DNA of 64,000 nt, taken from assembly GCA_963666295.1 (NCBI GenBank), contig OY762707.1:1364001-1428000 (forward strand), read 5' to 3'. Position numbers and translations under genes: made by a program. The first letter of the stretch is position 1. Every line of letters starts with the position of its first letter. The stretch comes from QZKY01 sp963666295. Its GTDB lineage: Bacteria > Pseudomonadota > Gammaproteobacteria > Burkholderiales > Burkholderiaceae_D. The notes under the pieces were generated by a model. It did no database searches. It worked only from the letters and a program-made list of their open reading frames with translations, and had not been told where the DNA came from. Positions 35,601 through 44,778 of this stretch are shown piece after piece.

Positions 35601-37280
35601 TTATGCATTGATGGGAAAAGAAATCACAAATCGACCACTGTAGGCGCCATCCTTTGAAACATCCGGGTGGAACTCGTAATCCAGCATGGCACCATTATTC
35701 AAACATAGCTCGCGCGCGAGATAAAGCCCCAGCCCGGTTCCCTTGCTGGATGTTGTATAAAAGGGCTCAAACAGATGCGCACGCACTTCCGGTGTGATGC
35801 TCGGTCCGTCATCCTGCACATGGAGTTCCACCCGGTTGGGGGGCGCGGTAACGGCCTGGATATATATGCTCCCCGCGCGTCCACTGGCGTATCGGATGGC
35901 GTTGCCAAGCAGGTTCAGCAGCACTTCACGCAAATGGAGCGGATCAAACCGAACCTTCAGATTGCCGACATCCGCATACTGGATCATGTCTTTGGGCAAG
36001 TGGTGCACCTCTGTCAGGCTTGCATGAACTTGTTCAACGACGTTTATGACGCTGATCGGTTCGTGTGATTGGACCTTGCGCGAAAGATTCAGGATATCTT
36101 CAATCATACGATTCATACGAGTCACATTTTCGGACACGATATTCAAAAGGCGTACTTGTGTGTTGCTGGAAACTTCTTCCTCCAGAAGGGCTGATGCGTG
36201 GGAAATGGCGGCGAGCGGGTTGCGCACTTCGTGGGCAATGCTGGCGGTCAGGCGTCCCATGGATGCCAGCTTGAGTTGTTGCGCCTGATTTTCAATTCCT
36301 GCGACATCCTGTAGAAAAATGACAAAACGCTCATCCTGATCACTAGGTGTTTCTACCTTGGCAAAGCGCGCTTTCAAGTGTGCAACAATCTTGCCTTGCT
36401 CATCTTGTAACAGGGATGCTTTGGACAGCGCAACGTCATCACTGGGCTTGATTTTGACATGAGCGCTATCACTTTCCAGACTGTTTTTTATGTGCCCAAG
36501 TGCTTCATGCCAGACAAAAAAAGCATCAGACAGGGGCTTAAGCGATGGGAAATCGGATAGAAAAAGCGCTTGGTCGCCATCGGGGTGCAGGTTGATGCCA
36601 AGTTTCTTGTCAACGGAAGGGTTACTGGCAAATACCTGACCACCACTATCAATAACAATGAGCCCGTCATCCATGCTGGAAATGACAAGACGGTTGATGG
36701 CTTCCTGAATTTGCAGGTGCTTCCCACGCTGGGTGGCCAGCGTTTCCTGCGTGATTAAACGTGCGGCAAGCCGATTCAGAATGAAGACAGATGCCATGAA
36801 GGTCGCACCATACAGGCCGGCCTGAACCCCTGAGCTGTCATAACTGTTTTTGAAAAAAAGGACGAGTGATTGCCCAAGCAGGAAAAGGGACACGACGGCA
36901 GCAAAAAAAAGTGCCAGGGTCGCTTTTACCAGAATGGCGGCGCTACACAGTGGAAACAGGTACAAGATGGCCAGGCCGCTTTTCATGCCACCAGCGAACA
37001 AAAAAAGCAGGGAAATAACAATGAGGTCAGTGACGACCTGCACCAGTAGTTGCGCCATGAAATGGCGCCGCCTGAAAAGCGTGATGATGCCGAAGGCCAA
37101 GCCCAATACCAGATAAATGACACAGGTTTGGTGATAGCCGAATTTTCCGCCCCATAGTGAGGAGTCTGCCTTCACACTCCAGAAAAGCAGCAAGACTGCT
37201 GCAATGACGATGCGAGTCAGATTCAGGGCGTGCAGGGAACGCCAGAAGCTGACAGGGGTGCTGGTGGATTGTGCGGTCAC
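35601..37280 (-). CDS. pilS: Sensor histidine kinase PilS
   Basis: A 559-residue membrane kinase. Six hydrophobic spans fill residues about 20-170, as in PilS, which senses pilin in the membrane. A PAS-like domain follows (about 190-330). HisKA has S-I-A-H-E-V-R-N-P-L-A-A-I with phosphoacceptor His350. The ATPase part shows N-L-L-G-N-A-I-R-Y, D-D-G-P-S-I and G-T-G-L-G-L-Y-L-A. The gene overlaps or abuts its partner genes on both sides (pilR downstream, a PP0621-type gene upstream). Confidence 0.93.
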   Translation of the reverse strand: MTAQSTSTPVSFWRSLHALNLTRIVIAAVLLLFWSVKADSSLWGGKFGYHQTCVIYLVLGLAFGIITLFRRRHFMAQLLVQVVTDLIVISLLFLFAGGMKSGLAILYLFPLCSAAILVKATLALFFAAVVSLFLLGQSLVLFFKNSYDSSGVQAGLYGATFMASVFILNRLAARLITQETLATQRGKHLQIQEAINRLVISSMDDGLIVIDSGGQVFASNPSVDKKLGINLHPDGDQALFLSDFPSLKPLSDAFFVWHEALGHIKNSLESDSAHVKIKPSDDVALSKASLLQDEQGKIVAHLKARFAKVETPSDQDERFVIFLQDVAGIENQAQQLKLASMGRLTASIAHEVRNPLAAISHASALLEEEVSSNTQVRLLNIVSENVTRMNRMIEDILNLSRKVQSHEPISVINVVEQVHASLTEVHHLPKDMIQYADVGNLKVRFDPLHLREVLLNLLGNAIRYASGRAGSIYIQAVTAPPNRVELHVQDDGPSITPEVRAHLFEPFYTTSSKGTGLGLYLARELCLNNGAMLDYEFHPDVSKDGAYSGRFVISFPINA

Positions 37281-37292
37281 GGTTTTCCGGGG

Positions 37293-37541
37293 TTAGAAAA
37301 TGGGTGGTTTACCGCAATGCGCTTCACAGCAATAGTCATTGCCACGGTATTGGATCGCTTCGGAAGCAGGAATGTAAACACCGCAATGCGCACAACGCAC
37401 CATGCGTTCTGCGCCGGTATCGTCATATTCTCGCTGATGTTCGTGCTGTGACAAGCGGGTAACTTTAATGTTGATTGATCGCTTGACCCAGAGTGCTGCT
37501 GCAACCAGCCCGAAAAAAACGAGCCAGGCCAGTAACTTCAT
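37293..37541 (-). CDS. PP0621 family small membrane protein
   Basis: An 82-residue protein with one N-terminal membrane span (L-L-A-W-L-V-F-F-G-L-V-A-A-A-L-W-V) and a cytoplasmic part with C-A-H-C-G-V-Y-I-P and a later C-C-E-A-H-C-G. The four to five cysteines and a histidine suggest a zinc ribbon. Members of this family commonly precede pilS-like genes, as here, 12 bases apart. Function unknown. The ATG behind GGGAG is preferred over the TTG one codon upstream. Confidence 0.85.
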   Translation of the reverse strand: MKLLAWLVFFGLVAAALWVKRSINIKVTRLSQHEHQREYDDTGAERMVRCAHCGVYIPASEAIQYRGNDYCCEAHCGKPPIF

Positions 37542-37721
37542 CAATTTCTCCCAAAGTTGTATTTCAGATATGCAAGTGCCAAATTTTGCCAGTTTACAAG
37601 ATCAAGCCTGACCGTATTGATCGATTCGGTCGGCTGGCCTCCGTCAAGCAGGCCTGCATAAGATAGATTAAAAAGCGTTTTTTAACCAGAGTGATAAAGC
37701 CAATAAGGAGCCGATGGATTT

Positions 37722-38858
37722 TTAAAGAATCCCCATTTTTTCCGTCCCTTCCATCAGGTCACGATTTTTTGAATCTTTCCCTTGCAATTTGATGGCAAGA
37801 CGCAGGTCGTTGACCGAATCTGCGTTTCGCAGGGCATCTTCGTAGGAAATTTTATCGGCTTCGTAAAGATCGAATAGGGCCTGGTCGAAGGTCTGCATGC
37901 CGAGTTCACGCGAGCGCTTCATTACTTCCTTGATTTCATGCACCTGGTTACGGAAGATCAACTCCGAGATGTAGGGTGAGTTCAGCATGATTTCGACCGC
38001 GGCCATGCGACCTTCCGAGTCTTTTTTCGGAATAAGGCGTTGTGCAATCATACCTTTGAGGTTGAATGACAAATCCATCAGCAATTGCTGGCGCCGATCT
38101 TCCGGGAAAAAGTTGATGATGCGGTCAAGCGCCTGGTTTGAACTGTTAGCGTGCAACGTGGCGAAGCACAAGTGGCCTGTTTCGGCAAACATAATGGCGT
38201 AATCCATGGTTTCCCGATCACGGATTTCGCCGATCTGAATGACATCAGGCGCTTGACGCAGGGAGTTCTTGAGCGCAACCCCCCAGTCTTCCGTGTCCAC
38301 ACCAATTTCGCGGTGGGTTATGAGGCAGTTGATATTCGGGTGAACGAATTCAACCGGGTCTTCAATGGTAATGATGTGGCCGAAGCTGTTTTTATTGCGG
38401 TGACCGACCATTGCAGCGAGCGATGTGGATTTTCCGGAACCGGTTGCGCCGACCATCAAAACCAGCCCGCGCTTTTCCATCGCAACGTCTTTGAGTATCT
38501 CTGGCAGCCCCAGGTCGTCCAGTTCCGGGATCTCCGTGTTGATCTTGCGCAACACCATGCCAACATGTCCCATTTGCATGAAAGCCGAAACACGGAAGCG
38601 CCCCAAGTCGGCCGGACTGATGGCAAAGTTGCATTCCTTGGTTTGCTCGAAAATCGCAGCCTGACGATCATTCATGATCGAACGCACCAGTTCTATAGTG
38701 TGCATATGGTTTAGCGATTTGTCTGAAACCGGCGTGATTTTGCCGTCAATTTTCAGTGCGGGGGGGAAATCGGCAGAAATGAAAAGATCGGAGCCGTTTC
38801 TACTATTGAGGAGGCCGAGCAGGTCAAACATGAATTTGGTTGCTTGATCTCTTTCCAT
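37722..38858 (-). CDS. pilU: Type IV pilus accessory retraction ATPase PilU
   Basis: A 378-residue PilT-like ATPase. It has Walker A G-A-T-G-S-G-K-S (137-144), the Asp box T-I-E-D-P-V-E-F, Walker B D-V-I-Q-I-G-E-I-R and the His box T-G-H-L-C-F-A-T-L-H. The E-C-N-F-A-I and Q-M-G-H-V-G-M-V-L-R-K-I segments and the longer C-terminal tail distinguish PilU from PilT, which instead has the AIRNLIRE motif. PilU assists PilT in retraction. It follows pilT by 17 bases and is probably cotranscribed. Confidence 0.95.
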   Translation of the reverse strand: MERDQATKFMFDLLGLLNSRNGSDLFISADFPPALKIDGKITPVSDKSLNHMHTIELVRSIMNDRQAAIFEQTKECNFAISPADLGRFRVSAFMQMGHVGMVLRKINTEIPELDDLGLPEILKDVAMEKRGLVLMVGATGSGKSTSLAAMVGHRNKNSFGHIITIEDPVEFVHPNINCLITHREIGVDTEDWGVALKNSLRQAPDVIQIGEIRDRETMDYAIMFAETGHLCFATLHANSSNQALDRIINFFPEDRRQQLLMDLSFNLKGMIAQRLIPKKDSEGRMAAVEIMLNSPYISELIFRNQVHEIKEVMKRSRELGMQTFDQALFDLYEADKISYEDALRNADSVNDLRLAIKLQGKDSKNRDLMEGTEKMGIL

Positions 38859-38875
38859 ATCTTTAAGCTCTCGAG

Positions 38876-39919
38876 TTAGCCAGGGAAGTTTTCTGGTGTT
38901 TTTGCCGCACTACGTGCAGTAGTTGAAGAAATCATGTTGCTTCGAACCAGGTTGGTCAAGTTCTGGTCGAGTGTTTGCATGCCGAAACCGCCGCCAGTCT
39001 GTATGGCGGAATACATTTGCGCAATTTTGTTTTCACGAATCAGATTGCGGATGGCCGGCGTCGCAACCATGATTTCGTGTGCTGCGATCCGGCCAGATTG
39101 GTCTTTGCGGCGCAAAAGTGTCTGGGTAATCACAGCAATCAGAGATTCGGAAAGCATGGCACGAACCATTTCCTTTTCTTCTGACGGGAAGACATCAACG
39201 ACTCGGTCAATGGTTTTGGCTGCAGATGACGTGTGAACGGTGCCAAAAACCAGATGGCCGGTTTCTGCTGCGGTAAGCGCGAGTCGAATCGTTTCCAGAT
39301 CACGCATTTCACCGACGAGAATAACATCCGGGTCTTCACGCAGCGCCGAGCGTAGCGCATTGTCAAACGAATGGGTATTTGCGCCAACTTCGCGCTGATT
39401 GATCAGGCAGCGCTTTGGTTCATGCACAAATTCAATCGGATCTTCAATCGTGATGATGTGACCGTATTCATTTTCATTGATATGGTTGACGATGGCCGCA
39501 AGCGTTGTGGATTTTCCACTTCCTGTCGGGCCGGTGACAAGAACCAGACCGCGGGGGCGCAGCGCCAGTTCTGCAAAAATTTTGGGGGCATTCAGGTCTT
39601 CAAGGGTCAGTACCTTGGAAGGGATGGTCCTAAAGACGGCAGCGGCACCACGATCCTGGTTAAAGGCGTTGACGCGAAAGCGTGCCAGACCGGGAATTTC
39701 AAAAGAAAAATCACATTCAAGTGCCTCTTCATACGATTTTCGCTGCCCGTCGTTCATGATGTCGTAGATCATCCCGTGGACATCTTGATGCGTCAAGTTG
39801 GGCAAGTTGATGCGGCGTACTTCACCATGAACGCGAATCATGGGTGGCATACCGGCTGACAAATGCAGGTCGGAAGCACTATTCTTGACCGAGAAGGCTA
39901 GTAGTTCGGAAATGTCCAT
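38876..39919 (-). CDS. pilT: Type IV pilus retraction ATPase PilT
   Basis: A 347-residue hexameric ATPase that depolymerises pili and drives twitching motility and DNA uptake. Walker A is G-P-T-G-S-G-K-S-T (130-138), the Asp box T-I-E-D-P-I-E-F, and the His box T-G-H-L-V-F-G-T-V-H-T-S. The diagnostic A-I-R-N-L-I-R-E motif is exact in the C-terminal part. The gene is divergent from yggS, the standard betaproteobacterial arrangement. Confidence 0.97.
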   Translation of the reverse strand: MDISELLAFSVKNSASDLHLSAGMPPMIRVHGEVRRINLPNLTHQDVHGMIYDIMNDGQRKSYEEALECDFSFEIPGLARFRVNAFNQDRGAAAVFRTIPSKVLTLEDLNAPKIFAELALRPRGLVLVTGPTGSGKSTTLAAIVNHINENEYGHIITIEDPIEFVHEPKRCLINQREVGANTHSFDNALRSALREDPDVILVGEMRDLETIRLALTAAETGHLVFGTVHTSSAAKTIDRVVDVFPSEEKEMVRAMLSESLIAVITQTLLRRKDQSGRIAAHEIMVATPAIRNLIRENKIAQMYSAIQTGGGFGMQTLDQNLTNLVRSNMISSTTARSAAKTPENFPG

Positions 39920-39984
39920 TTATAATCTCCGTAAACTCAATGAAAGATCAACTGTTACTGCCGGGCAACTGAATACCTCTGATT

Positions 39985-40689
39985 ATGTCGGTAATTTCAC
40001 AAAACTTGCAAGTTGTTCGCAACAATATTTGTGTTGCGGCAAAGGATGCGGAGCGCAATCCGGACGATGTGAGCCTGTTGGCCGTGAGCAAGACATGGGA
40101 TGCTCAGGCGGTTCTGGAGGCCGTGCGTGCCGGGCAACGGGCTTTTGGTGAGAGTTATGATCAGGAGGCCATCAGCAAGATAAAGGCGGTTCAAGCTGCG
40201 GAGCCGGACCTGAAGCTGGAGTGGCATTTCATTGGCCCTGTCCAAAGCAATAAAACCCGGTCTATTGCCGAGCATTTTGATTGGGTGCATTCCGTGGACC
40301 GCGAAAGAATTGCAAAACGCTTGTCTGACCAGCGCCCTTCACAGCGGCCACCCCTGAATGTTTGCATCCAGGTGAATATCAGCGGTGAGGTGTCGAAGAG
40401 TGGTGTTCCGATGGAAGAGGCGTTGACGTTGGCGCAAACGATAACAAGCTTGCCTCATTTGCGCTTGCGCGGCTTGATGGCGATTCCAGAGCCGGAAGCA
40501 GATCCCGGAAAACAACGCGCGGCTTTTGCCAAACTGAAGGCGCTATTTGACGCAATGCGCCAGAAAGGCATTGAAATGGATGTTTTATCCATGGGCATGA
40601 CGGATGACATGGCGGCTGCGATTGCGGAGGGGGCAACCATCGTGCGAGTGGGAACGGCCATTTTCGGCCAGAGAGAAAAGTATGCATGA
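39985..40689 (+). CDS. yggS: YggS/PLPBP family pyridoxal-phosphate homeostasis protein
   Basis: A 234-residue single-domain PLP-binding protein with the alanine-racemase N-terminal barrel but no catalytic second domain. The PLP lysine is in S-L-L-A-V-S-K-T, followed by F-G-E-S-Y and W-H-F-I-G-P-V-Q-S-N-K-T. S-M-G-M-T-D-D-M and V-R-V-G-T-A-I-F-G form the phosphate site. It buffers PLP in the cytoplasm. Its last 8 bases overlap the proC start, a conserved pairing. Confidence 0.95.
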   Translation: MSVISQNLQVVRNNICVAAKDAERNPDDVSLLAVSKTWDAQAVLEAVRAGQRAFGESYDQEAISKIKAVQAAEPDLKLEWHFIGPVQSNKTRSIAEHFDWVHSVDRERIAKRLSDQRPSQRPPLNVCIQVNISGEVSKSGVPMEEALTLAQTITSLPHLRLRGLMAIPEPEADPGKQRAAFAKLKALFDAMRQKGIEMDVLSMGMTDDMAAAIAEGATIVRVGTAIFGQREKYA

Positions 40690-41506
40690 AAATTTGAAAA
40701 TCTGTTTTATTGGAGGCGGCAATATGGCCGCCGCTTTAATTGGTGGCATGGCGAATACTTTGCTGCCAGGTGCCAATATCCATGTGGTTGACCCTAACCC
40801 GGAAAAACTGGCGGCACTGCACCAGCGTTTTGATGTGACAACGGCGGAGAGAATTGAGGCCAGCGTGTCGCAATGCGATGTTGTGGTGCTTGCCGTCAAA
40901 CCGCAGCAGATACGTGAGGTGGCATTGGCGTTGCGATCACATATTTCGTCACAGTTAATTTTGTCGATTGCTGCCGGGATACGGGCGGTGGATATGTCGC
41001 GCTGGCTGGGCGGTTATACGGCGATTGTGCGTACCATGCCGAATACGCCGTCGCTGGTTGGCCTAGGAATGAGTGGCATGGTGGCAATGGACGGCGTGTC
41101 GTCGTCGCAGCGCGAGGTTGCTGATGACATCATGAAAGCGGTGGGCGCCACAGTATGGCTGGATGACGAAGCGCAGATTGACGCGGTAACGGCCGTTTCT
41201 GGAAGCGGTCCGGCATATGTGTTTTATTTCATTGAGATAATGCAACAAGCGGCTCAGGAAATGGGGTTAAATTCTGAGCAGGCAAGGCAGTTGGCTTATG
41301 GGACGTTTGTCGGCGCGTCACAGCTTGCCGCGCAGTCGGATGATTCGGTGGCGGTGTTGCGGGAGCGCGTTACGTCAAAAGGAGGAACGACCCATGCTGC
41401 GATTGCCAGTATGAACGAAAGCGGGGTAAAGGAAGCGATTGTTCGGGCGATGAAGGCGGCGCAAGCGCGTAGTCAGGAATTAGCTGAGGAGTTTGGCAAG
41501 GACTGA
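40682..41506 (+). CDS. proC: Pyrroline-5-carboxylate reductase
   Basis: Last step of proline synthesis, reducing pyrroline-5-carboxylate with NAD(P)H. The 274-residue protein has the N-terminal dinucleotide fold I-C-F-I-G-G-G-N-M-A-A-A-L-I-G and the C-terminal dimer domain with A-V-S-G-S-G-P-A-Y and V-T-S-K-G-G-T-T. The ATG within the end of yggS is preferred, as the frame upstream is not conserved. Translation is probably coupled to yggS. Confidence 0.96.
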   Translation: MHENLKICFIGGGNMAAALIGGMANTLLPGANIHVVDPNPEKLAALHQRFDVTTAERIEASVSQCDVVVLAVKPQQIREVALALRSHISSQLILSIAAGIRAVDMSRWLGGYTAIVRTMPNTPSLVGLGMSGMVAMDGVSSSQREVADDIMKAVGATVWLDDEAQIDAVTAVSGSGPAYVFYFIEIMQQAAQEMGLNSEQARQLAYGTFVGASQLAAQSDDSVAVLRERVTSKGGTTHAAIASMNESGVKEAIVRAMKAAQARSQELAEEFGKD

Positions 41507-41540
41507 CCCTCCGAGAATAAACAAGAAAAAAGGAGTAATG

Positions 41541-42107
41541 ATGCAGACGGGTAAAACGAGCTGGAAAACCTTGGTTGTGGGTATTGCTTTTGCGTCCCTG
41601 AGTGCAAGTGCTTGTGCGGTGGATTCGATGTCGGTCGAAGTGGGAACGGCATCTAAACTTCGTGTGGTGCGGGTGGCGGCGCAGTGGGACTGGGATGCGC
41701 GCTGGTTTGAATCAAATGGCAATCACATCGGCGGACATTGGGATTTATCCTTGGCCCAATGGCGTGGTACGCGTTATCGGAACATTCCGGACGCACGCCA
41801 AGATATCACCACGATCGGCCTCACGCCGGTATTTCGCTGGCAGCAGGACAATAAAAAGGGGTTTTATGTTGAGGGTGGCATTGGCATACATTTGTTCTCC
41901 GAGACATACAACAATGACGTCAAATCAAACGGTGTGAGCCGGCGACTTTCCACGGCCTTCCAGTTTGGAGATCACCTCGGTTTGGGGTACGTCTTCAATA
42001 ACGAGCTTGATATCGGTTTGCGCGTGCAGCATTTCTCAAATGGCGGCATCAAAAAGCCTAATGATGGCTTGAACATGGCTGTGATGCGTGTCAGTTACCG
42101 TTTCTAG
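41541..42107 (+). CDS. pagL: Lipid A 3-O-deacylase PagL
   Basis: Outer-membrane beta-barrel enzyme that removes the 3-position acyl chain of lipid A. The 188-residue precursor has a signal peptide ending near S-A-S-A-C-A, then barrel strands. The catalytic pair lies in R-V-Q-H-F-S-N-G-G-I (His and Ser), the family signature, followed by N-D-G-L-N. The protein ends R-V-S-Y-R-F with a C-terminal Phe. Two adjacent ATGs exist; the second is chosen for its 5-base spacing from AGGAG. Confidence 0.92.
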   Translation: MQTGKTSWKTLVVGIAFASLSASACAVDSMSVEVGTASKLRVVRVAAQWDWDARWFESNGNHIGGHWDLSLAQWRGTRYRNIPDARQDITTIGLTPVFRWQQDNKKGFYVEGGIGIHLFSETYNNDVKSNGVSRRLSTAFQFGDHLGLGYVFNNELDIGLRVQHFSNGGIKKPNDGLNMAVMRVSYRF

Positions 42108-42189
42108 CCAATTTTTCTGAGATAACGATGTCGCTGCATGGCAAACGTGCGTGATTTTGTTTGTAAGCTTTGAATAGTAAGGATTGATC

Positions 42190-43092
42190 GTGAGTTCTCT
42201 GCCACGTCTTGCATTTCTCGGCATCGGTCTGATGGGCCTGCCGATGACTAAAAACCTGCTTACGGCCGGTTATCCATTAACAGTCTGGAACCGCACGCGC
42301 GCCAAGGCAGAGCCGCTCGCGGCGCATGGCGCACAGATTGCAGATACGCCGCAAGAAGCCGTTAAGGAAGCGGAGATCGTGATCTCCATGCTTGCGGACG
42401 GGCCGAGCGTGATGGAGGTTGTTCAGGCAGCCTTGAAGGCTTTCCAGGCGGGTTCTTTGGTCATTGACATGAGTTCCACGCAGCAGTCTGAAGCCGAAAA
42501 GCTGCACGCCATGCTCGCGGAGCGAGGCGTGGCGTTTGTCGATGCGCCAGTATCCGGTGGCGTGCTGGGTGCGGAAGCGGCAACGCTGGCGATCATGGCA
42601 GGTGGTAGCGAAGCGGATTTCCAACGTGCCCAACCGGTTCTGACGGTGATGGGGCGGGCCACGCGGGTTGGCCCGGTTGGCAGTGGTCAGCTGGCGAAGC
42701 TCTGCAATCAGTTGATTGTTGGTGGGACGCTCTCCATCATTGCGGAGGCCTTGTTACTGGCGCAGGCGGGTGGTGCTGATCCAGCGGCGATGCGCGCGGC
42801 CATTCGTGGTGGATTTGCGGAAAGTCGCCTGCTGGAAGTGCATGGTCAGCGTATGCTGGATCGCAAATTTATCCCAGGTGGGCAGATCAAGACACAAGCC
42901 AAAGACATGGACAATATCCTGATTGCCGCGCAGGAGGCAGGTGTTGAGTTACCGGTTTCAAAACTGGTGACGGAGCTTTATCATAGTATCCTGCCAGCAA
43001 TTCCCAATGCCGACCAGTCGGCTGCCTTGATCGCACTGGAGCAACGCAATCCCGGAAAACGGGTGGGCGATGCGCCTGATCAGTTTGAGTAA
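42190..43092 (+). CDS. 2-hydroxy-3-oxopropionate reductase-like (HIBADH family)
   Basis: A 300-residue NAD(P)-dependent beta-hydroxyacid dehydrogenase. It has the dinucleotide site F-L-G-I-G-L-M-G-L-P-M, the family signature F-V-D-A-P-V-S-G-G-V-L-G-A-E, and catalytic Lys in G-Q-L-A-K-L-C-N-Q. Closest in pattern are the tartronate semialdehyde reductases (GarR/GlxR), which make glycerate from the glyoxylate-derived semialdehyde; 3-hydroxyisobutyrate dehydrogenase is the alternative. The GTG start is chosen for its spacing from AAGGA; a TTG two codons upstream is also open. Confidence 0.85.
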   Translation: MSSLPRLAFLGIGLMGLPMTKNLLTAGYPLTVWNRTRAKAEPLAAHGAQIADTPQEAVKEAEIVISMLADGPSVMEVVQAALKAFQAGSLVIDMSSTQQSEAEKLHAMLAERGVAFVDAPVSGGVLGAEAATLAIMAGGSEADFQRAQPVLTVMGRATRVGPVGSGQLAKLCNQLIVGGTLSIIAEALLLAQAGGADPAAMRAAIRGGFAESRLLEVHGQRMLDRKFIPGGQIKTQAKDMDNILIAAQEAGVELPVSKLVTELYHSILPAIPNADQSAALIALEQRNPGKRVGDAPDQFE

Positions 43093-43110
43093 GGCGGTTT
43101 GGCAGGAGGC

Positions 43111-43596
43111 TCAGCGGGCTTCAAATCGGCCCGCCGCCCGGTTTTTCTGCACCTTATCCCATGCAAAAACTTGACCGTTCATGGTGATGTAGACGCCGTG
43201 CGGCAGGGTTTGTGCAACGCCGCATGCGCAGCCAAGATTGAACAGGGCATCCGAATTATCGAGGGCGAAGGGAATCATCGCGCCCGTCAATACAAGGGTT
43301 TTTTCGATTTTGGCACCACCTAGCACGGCGGCGGTTTCGGTCATCGTGTCGGTGCCATGCGTGATGACGATGCGCGTTTCAGCAGCTTGCAGGCAGGCTG
43401 TCAGAATGCGTTGTCGGTCTGCCTCTTGCATGTCCAGTGAATCAAGTAGTGGGAGCGTTTCCAGCACGCAAGGAGCGGTAATGCGTGCCTGTGCCAGCAT
43501 TTGCGGCAACAAGCTTTTCTTGAAGCCGAGCTCGCCAGCGATTTCATCGTACTGTTTGTCTATGGTGCCGCCGGTGGCGATTATGCGAAGGGTCAT
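43111..43596 (-). CDS. Single-domain asparaginase-like protein
   Basis: A 161-residue protein equal to the N-terminal domain of type I/II asparaginases only. Both catalytic threonine motifs are present: A-T-G-G-T-I-D at the start and T-H-G-T-D-T-M-T-E-T-A near residue 80. The C-terminal domain (another 150-170 residues) that completes the active-site dimer in classic enzymes is missing, and the sequence downstream does not encode it. Short stand-alone proteins of this type recur in betaproteobacteria, so it is probably a real compact family rather than a truncation. Activity is unproven. Confidence 0.82.
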   Translation of the reverse strand: MTLRIIATGGTIDKQYDEIAGELGFKKSLLPQMLAQARITAPCVLETLPLLDSLDMQEADRQRILTACLQAAETRIVITHGTDTMTETAAVLGGAKIEKTLVLTGAMIPFALDNSDALFNLGCACGVAQTLPHGVYITMNGQVFAWDKVQKNRAAGRFEAR

Positions 43597-43708
43597 CTTT
43601 AGTTTGCTGAGGGTGGCAAAAAGTTATGGTAACAACGCCACTTTACCAAAGCGCGCATGGGCTACCAACGCATCTATGAGGCGCTTGATAAAAAGCGGCC
43701 CGCCTTGC

Positions 43709-44527
43709 TTACGATTTTATAATGCCGTGTTGCGTGAAACGTGAGTGACCACTTTCCGTTTCGCCCTGAACGCGTTTGTTGATGGCATCCGCAAGCTGAC
43801 AAAACAGATTGCGCGTATCGGCCAGGTGAATACAGACTGCCGTATAGCGCGCACGTGTAATCTTAACGCCCGCATTGATCAGGCGAGTCCCCATTTCGCG
43901 GTCTTCACCGCCAAATTTCATGCGTTCGTCAAAGCCGTTTACATTCAGCAGATCTTTCTTCCAGCCAGAAGCGTTGTGCCCGTTCCAGTCGGCCTGACCG
44001 CGCAGAACGTGATTAAAAAATTTTGCGACCGGCCCTTTGACGGTTAGGCGCATTTTCTTGGCATAGCTTGGGTAGCCATGATCCAGCAGCCATGTCAGTT
44101 TGAAAGCGTTGCCGGAAGAAATGGCCTCTTCACAGACACGGTCGCTGACACATTGAGGCAGATTGGTGTGTCCACCGGTTACAAAGTGCCCTTGTTTTGC
44201 CGCCTTGTTGTGGGAGCGCACAAAGTCCTTGCGCGGAATGCAGTCGCCTTCGGTAAAAATCAGGTAATCACCAGAAGCTTTCTGGACCGCTTTGTTGAGC
44301 ATCATGCTTTTCTGACAACCGCTTTTTTCATGCCAGAGGTGTTCCATATTCATGCCCGATGTCTGCTTGAAATTCTCGAGCATGTGCCGGGTTTCGTGTT
44401 GAGAACCATCATCTGCGACGATGAGCTGAAAATCGGGCTGGCACTGTTTCTTGAAGCCCCAGAGAACTTTTTCCAGATTGGATGGAGAATCGTATGTGCT
44501 GACGATGACTGATGTGGAATGTGCCAT
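43709..44527 (-). CDS. Family 2 glycosyltransferase
   Basis: A 272-residue GT-A fold glycosyltransferase. S-V-I-V-S-T-Y-D-S begins the nucleotide-sugar fold; L-I-V-A-D-D-G-S and F-T-E-G-D-C (DxD equivalent) bind the sugar nucleotide and metal. The galactosyltransferase-like C-terminal half has G-H-N-A-S-G-W-K-K-D and F-G-G-E-D-R-E-M-G. It has no membrane span. The gene stands alone with no polysaccharide cluster around it; surface glycan or LPS-core work is the likeliest role. The start follows AGAGGG, and the open frame upstream is not conserved. Confidence 0.87.
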   Translation of the reverse strand: MAHSTSVIVSTYDSPSNLEKVLWGFKKQCQPDFQLIVADDGSQHETRHMLENFKQTSGMNMEHLWHEKSGCQKSMMLNKAVQKASGDYLIFTEGDCIPRKDFVRSHNKAAKQGHFVTGGHTNLPQCVSDRVCEEAISSGNAFKLTWLLDHGYPSYAKKMRLTVKGPVAKFFNHVLRGQADWNGHNASGWKKDLLNVNGFDERMKFGGEDREMGTRLINAGVKITRARYTAVCIHLADTRNLFCQLADAINKRVQGETESGHSRFTQHGIIKS

Positions 44528-44643
44528 GGCGTAACCCTCTTTAACACATGCAATGTCAGATACCCCAATTAACACCAGAAAGCATCAGTTGCTCTTCCCG
44601 GTAATGCATGCTGACGAGGGTCGCCGAAATTACGGCTATCAAA

Positions 44644-44672
44644 CGGCAGCGTTAAAATGAAAAACGCTGCCG
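44644..44672. repeat. 10-bp inverted repeat in the gap after the unknown gene
   Basis: 44644-44653 pairs perfectly with 44663-44672 around a 9-base A-rich loop. On the minus strand it is followed only by TTTGAT, so it may be a weak terminator for the gene ending at 44779. Confidence 0.5.
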
Positions 44673-44778
44673 ACCGTTAGTGAACGCATTTATACCACAA
44701 TTTCAGAAAAATCAACGGGGTGCGTGGGGAGGCGATATTTGCTTTGCTATGGACACGCTCAAGCGTGATTGGGAATGG

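Noticed and set aside
43111..43596. Asparaginase as a truncated pseudogene
   Set aside because: The frame ends cleanly with no remaining C-terminal coding sequence nearby, and short stand-alone forms recur in this bacterial group.
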